11,578 bases of DNA from Pseudomonadota bacterium (GTDB taxonomy: Bacteria > Pseudomonadota > Gammaproteobacteria > Xanthomonadales > Rhodanobacteraceae). Position numbers and translations under genes: made by a program. The stretch spans positions 1 through 11,578 of the forward strand of contig JANXVS010000368.1 in NCBI GenBank assembly GCA_025351555.1, in the 5' to 3' direction. Of this stretch, positions 1 to 6,409 are shown piece by piece (position 1 is the first letter of the stretch; each line of letters begins with the position of its first letter). A model generated the notes under the pieces. The model did no database searches. It was not told the DNA's origin and saw only the letters and a program-made list of their open reading frames with translations.

Positions 1-1257
1 GGCGACTGGGTCAACGAGCGCGCGCCGAACATGATGCCGATGTACCGCAAGCACATGACCGAGTACTACGCGCCGAAGAATTTCAACTTCTGGTACTACT
101 TCGGCTCGCTCGCGATCGTTGTGCTGGTCAACCAGATTCTCACCGGCATCTTCCTCACCATGTTCTACAAGCCAAGCGCGGCCGAAGCATTTAATTCGGT
201 TGAGTACATCATGCGCGATGTCGATTGGGGTTGGCTTATCCGCTACATGCACGAGGTCGGCGCCTCGATGTTTTTCATTGTCGTCTACCTGCACATGTTC
301 CGCGGCCTCATGTACGGCTCGTACAAGAAGCCGCGCGAGCTGGTCTGGCTGCTCGGCATGTTGATCTTCCTGGTGCTGATGGCCGAGGGCTTCATGGGCT
401 ACGTGTTGCCATGGGGCAACATGTCGTTCTGGGGTGCGAAGGTGATCATCTCACTGTTCAGTGCCGTGCCGTTCATCGGCGATGCGCTGGTGCAGTGGAT
501 CATGGGCGACTTCAATCCGGCCGATGCAACGCTGAACCGCTTCTTCGCGCTGCACGTGATTGCGCTGCCGCTAGTGCTGCTGCTCCTGGTCGTGTTGCAC
601 ATCGCGGCGCTGCACGAGGTCGGCTCAAACAATCCGGACGGCGTGGAAATCAAGAAGAAGAAAGACGCGAACGGCATTCCGCTCGACGGCATCGCCTTCC
701 ATCCGTACTACACGGTCAAGGATCTGTTCGGCGTCGGCTTCTTTCTGATTATCTGCGCGTTCATCATCTTCTTTCAACCGGCTCTTGGTGGCTGGTTTCT
801 GGAGAATGATAATTTTATACCCGCGAACAATCTGGTGACGCCCGCCGAGATCAAGCCGGTGTGGTACTTCACCCCGTTCTACGCAATCTTGCGCGTGATC
901 CCGAGCAAGGGTTGGGGCGTGATCGCGATGTTTGCCTCCATCGCGGTACTGTTCCTGGTGCCGTGGCTGGATCGCGGCGCAGTGAAATCCATCCGCTATC
1001 GCGGGCGTGGTTACAAGATTGCGCTCGGTACATTTGCGGTCGTGTTCGTGCTGCTCGGTGCCATTGGCGCCGGCAAGGCAACAGAATGGATCATGCAGAT
1101 ATTTGGCGCGAACGCTGATTTGACCTTCATTGAAAACATGTTTGGGCGCACGCTGACGCTGCTTTATTTCGGATTTTTCATCTTCCTATGGGCATACACT
1201 TATTTTGGTTTCGAGAAGACCAAACCGGTGCCGGAACGGGTGACTACGCATGACTGA
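1..1257 (+). CDS. petB: Cytochrome b of the bc1 complex, 5' end missing
   Basis: This is the membrane core subunit of ubiquinol:cytochrome c oxidoreductase. It carries haems bL and bH and the Qo and Qi quinone sites in the inner membrane. The frame is open to base 1, and the residues before the first visible ATG (reading GDWVNERAPN) match the usual N-terminal region of the family, so the true start lies upstream and the ATG at 31 is internal. Counting from that ATG, haem-ligand histidines are H74 and H88 in helix B and H175 and H190 in helix D. The Qo-site motif is PVWY (residues 276-279, bases 856-867) instead of the mitochondrial PEWY. Several hydrophobic helices span the protein, and the C-terminal part with its last helices is complete. 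The end overlaps petC by 8 bases, indicating translational coupling. petA (Rieske protein) is expected just upstream, outside the window. Confidence 0.97.
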   Translation, partial: GDWVNERAPNMMPMYRKHMTEYYAPKNFNFWYYFGSLAIVVLVNQILTGIFLTMFYKPSAAEAFNSVEYIMRDVDWGWLIRYMHEVGASMFFIVVYLHMFRGLMYGSYKKPRELVWLLGMLIFLVLMAEGFMGYVLPWGNMSFWGAKVIISLFSAVPFIGDALVQWIMGDFNPADATLNRFFALHVIALPLVLLLLVVLHIAALHEVGSNNPDGVEIKKKKDANGIPLDGIAFHPYYTVKDLFGVGFFLIICAFIIFFQPALGGWFLENDNFIPANNLVTPAEIKPVWYFTPFYAILRVIPSKGWGVIAMFASIAVLFLVPWLDRGAVKSIRYRGRGYKIALGTFAVVFVLLGAIGAGKATEWIMQIFGANADLTFIENMFGRTLTLLYFGFFIFLWAYTYFGFEKTKPVPERVTTHD

Positions 1258-2008
1258 GCCAGTGATGATTCACCGCGCTTTCGCCCGCTTGGCGGTGGTT
1301 TGCGGCTTGTTGCTGAGCGCAGGCACCGCGTTCGCGGAGGAAGCCGCGGCCCTGGCGCCGGCCAATGTGCGCGTTGACAGCCCCGCGGCGTTGCAACGCG
1401 GCGCCCGTCTGTACTTCAACTACTGTTCGGGTTGCCATTCGATCAAGTACATGAGCTATTCGCGCTTGGCCGAAGACATGCACCTGGACAACGACGAAGT
1501 GCTGAAAAGCTTCGCGTTTACCGGCGCCAAGATCGGCGATCAGGTGATGTCGAACATGCCCGAAGGCAGCGCCCAGCAATGGTTCGGCAAGGCGCCGCCG
1601 GATCTGTCGCTGGAAGCGCGCGCCAAGGGTGCGGACTGGATCTACAACTATCTCAAATCCTTCTACCTTGATTCCACACGCCCGGCAGGCTGGAACAACA
1701 CCGTGTTCCCGAACGTGTCGATGCCGAATGTGCTGTGGGAACTGCAAGGCGTGCAGCACGCTGTGTACGCCCCGGCCAAACCCGGCGAAGAACCGCGGAT
1801 CGAAAAACTCGACTTGGCCGTCGAGGGCAAGCTGTCGTCCGCCGAATACGACGAAGCCGCACGCGATCTGACCACGTTCCTGCAATACGTCGGCGAGCCG
1901 GCGCAGCTCAAGCGCGAATCGATGGGCTTGTGGGTGATCCTGTATCTGGCCGCCTTCACCTTCCTGGCCTGGTTGCTCAAGCACGAGTTCTGGAAAGACG
2001 TGCATTAG
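1250..2008 (+). CDS. petC: Cytochrome c1 of the bc1 complex
   Basis: This is the haem c subunit that passes electrons from the Rieske protein to soluble cytochrome c on the periplasmic face. A Sec signal peptide covers residues 1-29 with likely cleavage after AFA. The covalent haem motif CSGCH is at residues 59-63, and the probable axial methionine is M158 in the motif SMPN. A single C-terminal membrane anchor lies at about residues 226-244, followed by a short charged tail. The length (252 aa) fits proteobacterial c1. The start at 1250 overlaps petB by 8 bases. A second in-frame ATG at 1265 would give a tighter signal peptide and cannot be excluded, since neither start has a strong ribosome binding site. 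No conventional terminator with a T-tract follows; a hairpin at 2013-2032 is the nearest structure. Confidence 0.96.
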   Translation: MTEPVMIHRAFARLAVVCGLLLSAGTAFAEEAAALAPANVRVDSPAALQRGARLYFNYCSGCHSIKYMSYSRLAEDMHLDNDEVLKSFAFTGAKIGDQVMSNMPEGSAQQWFGKAPPDLSLEARAKGADWIYNYLKSFYLDSTRPAGWNNTVFPNVSMPNVLWELQGVQHAVYAPAKPGEEPRIEKLDLAVEGKLSSAEYDEAARDLTTFLQYVGEPAQLKRESMGLWVILYLAAFTFLAWLLKHEFWKDVH

Positions 2009-2012
2009 TTTG

Positions 2013-2032
2013 TGCAATCATCCCTGATTGCA
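2013..2032. repeat. Perfect inverted repeat after petC
   Basis: TGCAATCA (2013-2020) and TGATTGCA (2025-2032) form an 8-bp perfect stem with a TCCC loop, starting 4 bases after the petC stop codon. A run of seven A follows on the + strand, so it is not a classical Rho-independent terminator for petC, which would need T residues there. It could be a transcript-end stabiliser, an mRNA processing structure or a protein-binding dyad. Confidence 0.5.
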
Positions 2033-2117
2033 AAAAAATCAAAAAGCAGCCATCCATGGCCGCACTTTCGATGAGTGCGCCTACCTGGCAAGTCTTGTTG
2101 GGTTTCGGGGCTAGGCG

Positions 2118-2131
2118 CTTTCGATCGAAAG
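2118..2131. promoter_or_regulatory. 14-bp perfect palindrome upstream of sspA
   Basis: CTTTCGATCGAAAG reads identically on both strands. It lies 7 bases before the candidate sspA -35 box at 2139, a position suitable for an activator or repressor dimer. No known regulator site is recognised with certainty. A palindrome of this length is uncommon by chance, but function is inferred only from symmetry and position. Confidence 0.35.
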
Positions 2132-2138
2132 GCGTACA

Positions 2139-2167
2139 TTGACATGCGCGGGGTTGGTGCCTACCAA
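2139..2167 (+). promoter_or_regulatory. Candidate sigma-70 promoter of sspAB
   Basis: TTGACA (2139-2144) is a perfect -35 box. Exactly 17 bases downstream lies TACCAA (2162-2167), a poor -10 box (3 of 6 consensus bases). The spacer and the bases after the -10 are GC-rich and overlap a 10-bp hairpin. Transcription from here would give a leader of roughly 30 bases before the sspA start. The perfect -35 is convincing; the weak -10 keeps the call tentative. Confidence 0.35.
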
Positions 2168-2172
2168 CCCCG
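2149..2172. repeat. 10-bp inverted repeat overlapping the sspA promoter region
   Basis: CGGGGTTGGT (2149-2158) and ACCAACCCCG (2163-2172) are perfectly complementary with a GCCT loop. The dyad covers the spacer and -10 area of the candidate sspA promoter and ends 29 bases before the start codon. It could be an operator. As RNA it could form a stable hairpin, and no T-tract follows, so it is not an ordinary terminator. Confidence 0.45.
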
Positions 2173-2201
2173 GTTCTGCGTTGGGGGCGTAAGGAATCAG
2201 C

Positions 2202-2825
2202 ATGGCCTTGAGTCAACGATCACGCACCGTTCTTACGTTGTATTCCGCAAGCGATTGCGTCCAATGTCATCGCGTGCGCCTGGTCTTGGCGGCCAAGGGC
2301 GTGGTGTACGACTTGGTCGTGGTCAATCCGCGCTCGCCGCCGGAAGACCTGCTTGACCTTAATCCCTACAATTCGGTGCCGACCCTGGTTGATCGCGACC
2401 TGGTGCTTTACGACACCGGTGTGATCTGCGAATACCTGGACGAACGCTATCCGCATCCGCCGCTGATGCCGGTCGATCCGCTGTCGCGTGCGCGCCTGCG
2501 CCTGGCGATGATGCGCATCGAGCGCGATTGGCTGCCGTTTATTGCGCAGATCCAGGCTGGTGGCCGGCCGGCGGAAACCGCACGCAAACGCCTGCGCGAA
2601 GCCCTGCTCGCAAGCATTCCGCTGTTCAAGGCGGCCAAGTTTTTCCTCAACCCCGAATTGAGCTTGGCCGATTGCGCGCTATCGCCCCTGATCTGGCGCC
2701 TGCCGAGTCTGAATGTCGTGCTGCCGCGCGAGGCGCATGCAATAAGTGAATACGGCGATCGCATTTTCCGTAATCCCGGATTTACGCGCAGCCTGACGCC
2801 GGAAGAGAAAGCGTTGCGGTCGTGA
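2202..2825 (+). CDS. sspA: Stringent starvation protein A (GST-fold, RNA polymerase-associated)
   Basis: SspA binds RNA polymerase and shifts transcription during starvation and stationary phase; in E. coli it is also needed for phage P1 late genes and acid resistance. The protein (207 aa, E. coli about 212) has an N-terminal thioredoxin-like half with the cis-proline segment NSVPTLV (residues 57-63) and DTGVICEYLDERYP (71-84). It continues into the conserved PHP surface pocket (84-86), followed by PLMPVDP and an all-helical C-terminal half. Unlike the E. coli protein it has a CVQC motif at residues 19-22, where glutaredoxins and thiol GST relatives carry their active cysteine. The start is supported by AAGGAA at 2191-2196, 5 bases before the ATG. 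sspB follows after 16 bases, so the two probably form an operon. Confidence 0.95.
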   Translation: MALSQRSRTVLTLYSASDCVQCHRVRLVLAAKGVVYDLVVVNPRSPPEDLLDLNPYNSVPTLVDRDLVLYDTGVICEYLDERYPHPPLMPVDPLSRARLRLAMMRIERDWLPFIAQIQAGGRPAETARKRLREALLASIPLFKAAKFFLNPELSLADCALSPLIWRLPSLNVVLPREAHAISEYGDRIFRNPGFTRSLTPEEKALRS

Positions 2826-2841
2826 TTTTCAAGATGCAGCC

Positions 2842-3246
2842 ATGACGACCAGCATCAGCATGAACTCCAATCGCCCGTATCTGTTGCGGGCGATGTACGA
2901 CTGGATCAGCGACAACGGCCTGACACCCTACATCCTGGTCGATGCCGCCGCGCCCGGCGTGGACGTACCGCGCAGTGCGGTCAAGGACGGGCGAGTGGTG
3001 CTCAATGTCGCTGCGCGCGCCGTGGCTCAGCTGGACTTGGGCAAGGATTTTGTGCGTTTCACCGCGCGTTTTTCCGGCGTCAGCCAATCGGTCGAAGTGC
3101 CGATGAGCGCGATCCTGGCGGTGTACGCGCAGGAAAACGGCCAAGGCATGATGTTCCCCGCCGAAAATCAGCCGCCGCCGCAGCCGGGGCCGACTGCCGA
3201 AGCAATTGTCGCCAAGAAAGGGCCGCATTTGCGCGTGGTGAAGTAG
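2842..3246 (+). CDS. sspB: ClpXP protease specificity-enhancing factor SspB
   Basis: SspB is an adaptor that binds ssrA-tagged peptides from stalled ribosomes and delivers them to ClpXP. The substrate-binding domain is recognisable from NRPYLLRAMYDW (residues 10-21), through PGVDVP and DGRVVLNVAARAV, to AVYAQENGQGMMF, all close to E. coli SspB. The C-terminal ClpX-binding tail LRVVK (130-134) is identical in type to the E. coli end. The linker between these parts is short and proline-rich (QPPPQPGP, 110-117), whereas the E. coli linker is long and acidic, so the protein has 134 residues against about 165. ATG 2842 is chosen as start; an internal ATG at 2860 would also keep the whole conserved domain. 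Neither has a strong ribosome binding site. Confidence 0.94.
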   Translation: MTTSISMNSNRPYLLRAMYDWISDNGLTPYILVDAAAPGVDVPRSAVKDGRVVLNVAARAVAQLDLGKDFVRFTARFSGVSQSVEVPMSAILAVYAQENGQGMMFPAENQPPPQPGPTAEAIVAKKGPHLRVVK

Positions 3247-3251
3247 CTTTT

Positions 3252-3323
3252 AGGAAGGTCTGCACAATTCCAAATCTCGTCATTCCAGCCTTCGCTGGGA
3301 TGACAGCTGGTGCAGAGGTTCCT
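3252..3323. repeat. Nested inverted-repeat element, REP/MITE-like
   Basis: The inner stem pairs GTCATTCCAGC (3279-3289) with GCTGGGATGAC (3294-3304), with one G-T wobble and a CTTC loop. The outer arms AGGAAGGTCTGCAC (3252-3265) and GTGCAGAGGTTCCT (3310-3323) are complementary except for two adjacent positions. On the minus strand the core translates as VIPAKAG, a spurious peptide that marks a family of short repeats scattered through many proteobacterial genomes. The element fills the gap between the convergent sspB and DUF3301-like genes, where it may help end transcription from both sides. Copy number cannot be judged from one window. Confidence 0.65.
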
Positions 3324-3330
3324 TTACTTC

Positions 3331-3708
3331 TCAATTCCGCGTCGTTGATATCAGCGCACGTGATGACAGGTCGATGACATTGGAAGCCAGGCCGGCAGGT
3401 GCATCGTCCCGGATCGGCATGCTGTGCGATAACAGCATACCGTCGAGCAACTCCAGCGTGCCCTGGTGTCGATCCAGGCCATCAATGCTCAGCTCGAACC
3501 GATAACGCCGGCGCAAATGCAGCCAGCCGTCGGCGCCGCGCGCGATGCCCAGCCGCTGCAGCGCCACGGTCTGATCCAGCAATTGCACCCGCGCCTGCGC
3601 GCACAGCGCGTGGCTGATCGCACGGGCTTGTTCACGCGCCTTCAACGCGGATTGCCAGAGATAGAACCCGAGCAGGATCAGGATTGGTGGTAGCAGGGTT
3701 TGCAGCAT
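3331..3708 (-). CDS. DUF3301-like small membrane protein
   Basis: The function is unknown. With the ATG at 3706-3708 as start the protein has 125 residues. It begins with one hydrophobic membrane segment (about residues 3-18) followed by a basic, arginine-rich soluble part. The stretch ending VQLLDQTVALQRL, followed by LRRRYRFELS, is the typical signature of DUF3301 proteins of gammaproteobacteria as I recall it. The frame extends upstream to a GTG at 3771, but the extra 21 residues look unlike the family, and the hydrophobic start fits the shorter form. No clear ribosome binding site is seen for either start. The C-terminal 30 or so residues after the family core look poorly conserved. The gene is convergent with sspB and divergent from the kinase gene. 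Confidence 0.7.
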   Translation of the reverse strand: MLQTLLPPILILLGFYLWQSALKAREQARAISHALCAQARVQLLDQTVALQRLGIARGADGWLHLRRRYRFELSIDGLDRHQGTLELLDGMLLSHSMPIRDDAPAGLASNVIDLSSRALISTTRN

Positions 3709-3791
3709 GTGACGAGTGTGGGGGTAGCCGCCGCCCAACACAAGATTTGCCGGATGTGACGCTGTCAGCACGATCTGTGTGCCGAATTCGC

Positions 3792-3832
3792 TACAATGCG
3801 GCGTCAGCGGTCGTGCACGGCGCGTGAGGGGG
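3792..3832 (+). promoter_or_regulatory. Candidate -10 box and ribosome binding site of the kinase gene
   Basis: TACAAT at 3792-3797 matches the sigma-70 -10 consensus in five of six bases; no good -35 box is found at the normal distance. A strong purine-rich GAGGGGG lies at 3826-3832, 7 bases before the GTG at 3840. This ribosome binding site fixes the GTG as the start codon of the kinase. Confidence 0.45.
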
Positions 3833-3839
3833 CTGGTTC

Positions 3840-6356
3840 GTGATCGACATTCCGGGCTATACGATCAAGCGCGAAATTGGCGCAGGCGGCATGGCGAGCG
3901 TGCATCTGGCGCTGCAGACGTCGCTGGATCGCGAAGTGGCGCTCAAGGTGATGTCGCCAGCGCTGGCCGCCGATCCCACGTTTTCCAAGCGCTTCCTGCA
4001 AGAGGCGCGCATGCTCGCCTCTTTGGCGCATCCGAATATCGTGGCGGTCTATGACGTCGGCGTGACTCCCGCGCAGTTGCATTATTTCTCGATGCAATAC
4101 CTGCCAGGCGGCGATTTCGCCGCGCGCGTGGCACGCGGGATCGACGAGCGCGAATTGACCCAGACCGCCGCCGGAGTCGCCCACGCGCTCGGCTACGCGC
4201 ATCAGCGTGGTTATGTGCACCGCGATGTCGCGCCGGGAAATATCCTGTACGACGCCAACAACAATCCCGTGCTCACCGATTTCGGCATTGCGCTGGCAGC
4301 GGCGGCCGGATCGCGTATCACCAGCGCCGGGTTCTCGGTGGGCACTAGCCACTACATGAGCCCCGAGCAGGCGCGCGGTGGCGATGTCGATCTGCGCTCG
4401 GACATCTACAGCCTCGGCGTGCTGTGCTATTACGGATTGACCGGCAAGCCGCCCTATGACGGTGCGGATGGGTTTGCGGTGGCCTATGCACACGTTTTCG
4501 AGCCGATTCCCCGACTGCCGGCCGAACGCGCACACTGGCAGCACCTGATCGACTGCGCGCTGGCCAAGGAGCCCAAGGATCGCTACGCCGACACCGAGGG
4601 ATTTCTCGATGCGCTCGCCACGGTGGTGCCGCAGTATGCCGCGTTGTTCCGCGACGAGCCCATCGACACGCCGCCGGCTGCGCTGACGCCACCGGCCGCT
4701 ATTGCGACGCTCGTCGGCATACCCGCGCCGCGCGCTGCCGGCAACGGCGCTGATGAGGCGCCACGCGCAGTGCACCGGTCGCCGGTTGCCGATACCCCAA
4801 CGAATCCGAGCCTTCAGCGCGTCGTCGTCACACCACCGCCGGCATCAACAGGATCAGGCCGCAATTGGATGCGCCTCTGGCCGCTGCTGATCGTTCTGCT
4901 CGGCATCGGTCTGATCGGCTTTGCCCTGCTCGCACGCACGGGCAAACATCCGCCTGCCGCGCCGTTATCGTCAACAGCCACGGATCCGGTCAAGCCGAAA
5001 TCCGTCCCGGAGAGCGCAGGTTCACCCGCGATTTTGACAGTACCCGCTGCGACTTCGCCAGCGGGCGCAGCAACGGGCTTGTCCGCGGCCGCCGTGCCTG
5101 CACAGCCAGTCGTTACCGCGATGGACAGCATCGATGCGGCGGAGGCGCTGGCGGCCGGGGCAATTGCTGAAGCCGAATTCCCGACCGTGGTCGATCCGGT
5201 GGAAGATGCGATCCGGCGCGGACGCATCGCCCTGTCTGCCCAGCGTCTGACCATGCCGCCGGGCGATAACGCGCTGGAGCGTTTCACCATTGCGCTCAAG
5301 CTCGATCCGAAGAACAAGCCGGCGAAACAAGGCATTGTGGATATTGCGAAAAAGTATATCGAGTTCGCGGGCAAGAATCTGGCGACCGGCGATGTCGTGC
5401 AATTCAGCCAGTTCCTGGATCGCGCCGCCGATGTGGTCAAGCCCTTGGCCGATGCCAGCGAGGTGACGGCCGCTATTACCACTGCGCGCCAGAAGGCTGC
5501 GGCGCCCTTGCTGGCGCAGGGAAAATCGCTGGAGGGCGGCTGGGACAAGGCCGGTGCCAAGGCCGCCTACGAAAAGGCCTTGCAACTGGATCCGAACAAT
5601 GCTGCCGCGCGCGAAGGCCTCAAGACTGCCGCTGGCATCGGCGAAGCCGGATTTGCGTTCCGCGACAAACTCGCCGACGGCGCACAAGGGCCGGAGTTGG
5701 TGCTGGTGGATTCCCACTTGGCCATGGCACGCCGGGATGTCACCCGCGGCGAATTCCGGCGCTTCTGGAACGCAGCGGGCCGCGCCGCGTTTGCCGGCAA
5801 GGAGCTTTCCTGCCGCGATCGCGAATCGATCTTCCGCTCGTCAAAGAAACGCGGTTGGGAAAATCCCGACATCGCCCAGGACGATAGCCACCCGGTGGTA
5901 TGCGTGGGCTGGCACGAAGCTGCCGCGTTCGCGCAGTGGCTGAGCAAGCAGACCGGCAAACACTACCGCTTGCCGAGTCCGGCGGAGTTCGACCGGGTCG
6001 CGCGCAGGGCGCCGACAGCCGAGTGCAAGGCCAATCTCGCCGACGCGTCGTACAAGCGTCAGTTCGACAGCCGTCAGGGCAGCGACTGCGACGATGGTTT
6101 CGCCGGAACCGCGCCCGTCGGCCGCTTCCCGGCAGTTGAGGGCATCCAAGATATCGACGGCAATGTGCGCCAATGGATGGGTGCGTGCGGCGGCGGCGCC
6201 AGCGCTGATGCCGGCAGCACTTGCCGCGATTTCATCGCCAAGGGCCGCGGCTGGCTGTCGCTCGCCAAGGAAGCGGTCAGCGTCAGCGATACGTATAGTG
6301 CCGATGTGGGCTTGAACAGTGTCGGCTTCCGCGTCGTGCGCGAGATTGAAAAGTAA
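3840..6356 (+). CDS. Transmembrane Ser/Thr protein kinase with TPR-like and FGE-like domains
   Basis: The protein has 838 residues with a GTG start. Residues 7-265 are a cytoplasmic Hanks-type kinase: glycine loop GAGGMASV (14-21), ATP-anchoring K36 in VALKV, helix-C E55, catalytic loop HRDVAPGN (127-134), DFG (147-149) and SPEQ (174-177). The catalytic-loop lysine is replaced by alanine (A131), while the aspartate and asparagine remain. A proline/alanine-rich linker leads to one membrane helix (about 346-365). A second low-complexity linker follows, then TPR-like helices near 477-503 and 567-596. Residues 617-836 form a SUMF1/formylglycine-generating-enzyme-like domain with DVTRGEF, RLPSPAEF, GNV (774-776) and GFRVV. 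This domain has six cysteines (658, 688, 729, 750, 783, 795), but the region around KGRGW (801-805) lacks the usual catalytic cysteine pair, so it is more likely a sensor or binding domain. The downstream FHA gene is the probable partner. Confidence 0.9.
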   Translation: MIDIPGYTIKREIGAGGMASVHLALQTSLDREVALKVMSPALAADPTFSKRFLQEARMLASLAHPNIVAVYDVGVTPAQLHYFSMQYLPGGDFAARVARGIDERELTQTAAGVAHALGYAHQRGYVHRDVAPGNILYDANNNPVLTDFGIALAAAAGSRITSAGFSVGTSHYMSPEQARGGDVDLRSDIYSLGVLCYYGLTGKPPYDGADGFAVAYAHVFEPIPRLPAERAHWQHLIDCALAKEPKDRYADTEGFLDALATVVPQYAALFRDEPIDTPPAALTPPAAIATLVGIPAPRAAGNGADEAPRAVHRSPVADTPTNPSLQRVVVTPPPASTGSGRNWMRLWPLLIVLLGIGLIGFALLARTGKHPPAAPLSSTATDPVKPKSVPESAGSPAILTVPAATSPAGAATGLSAAAVPAQPVVTAMDSIDAAEALAAGAIAEAEFPTVVDPVEDAIRRGRIALSAQRLTMPPGDNALERFTIALKLDPKNKPAKQGIVDIAKKYIEFAGKNLATGDVVQFSQFLDRAADVVKPLADASEVTAAITTARQKAAAPLLAQGKSLEGGWDKAGAKAAYEKALQLDPNNAAAREGLKTAAGIGEAGFAFRDKLADGAQGPELVLVDSHLAMARRDVTRGEFRRFWNAAGRAAFAGKELSCRDRESIFRSSKKRGWENPDIAQDDSHPVVCVGWHEAAAFAQWLSKQTGKHYRLPSPAEFDRVARRAPTAECKANLADASYKRQFDSRQGSDCDDGFAGTAPVGRFPAVEGIQDIDGNVRQWMGACGGGASADAGSTCRDFIAKGRGWLSLAKEAVSVSDTYSADVGLNSVGFRVVREIEK

Positions 6357-6409
6357 ACCGGTATATTCTTGCGGCACACCGCCCTGCGGCAGAACAAAGG
6401 CGAACCTAA

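Noticed and set aside
31..36. ATG codons at 31 and 34 as start of cytochrome b
   Set aside because: The frame is open through base 1 and the upstream residues match the family N-terminus, so the gene begins outside the window.
1244..2017. 257-codon open frame on the minus strand
   Set aside because: It is a complete antisense shadow of petC, which has a signal peptide, haem motif and anchor.
2013..2038. Rho-independent terminator for petC
   Set aside because: The hairpin is followed by A residues on the + strand, not T; on the minus strand the T-tract precedes the stem.
3080..3334. 84-codon minus-strand frame containing VIPAKAG
   Set aside because: The peptide comes from reading through the dispersed repeat at 3252-3323 and the antisense of sspB; it is not a gene.
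3709..3771. Upstream GTG at 3771 as start of the DUF3301-like gene
   Set aside because: The added 21 residues do not resemble the family, and the shorter form begins directly with the membrane segment as expected.
3804..4775. 323-codon open frame on the minus strand
   Set aside because: It lies opposite the kinase domain, whose motifs are unmistakable, and its product is arginine- and histidine-rich with no recognisable domain.
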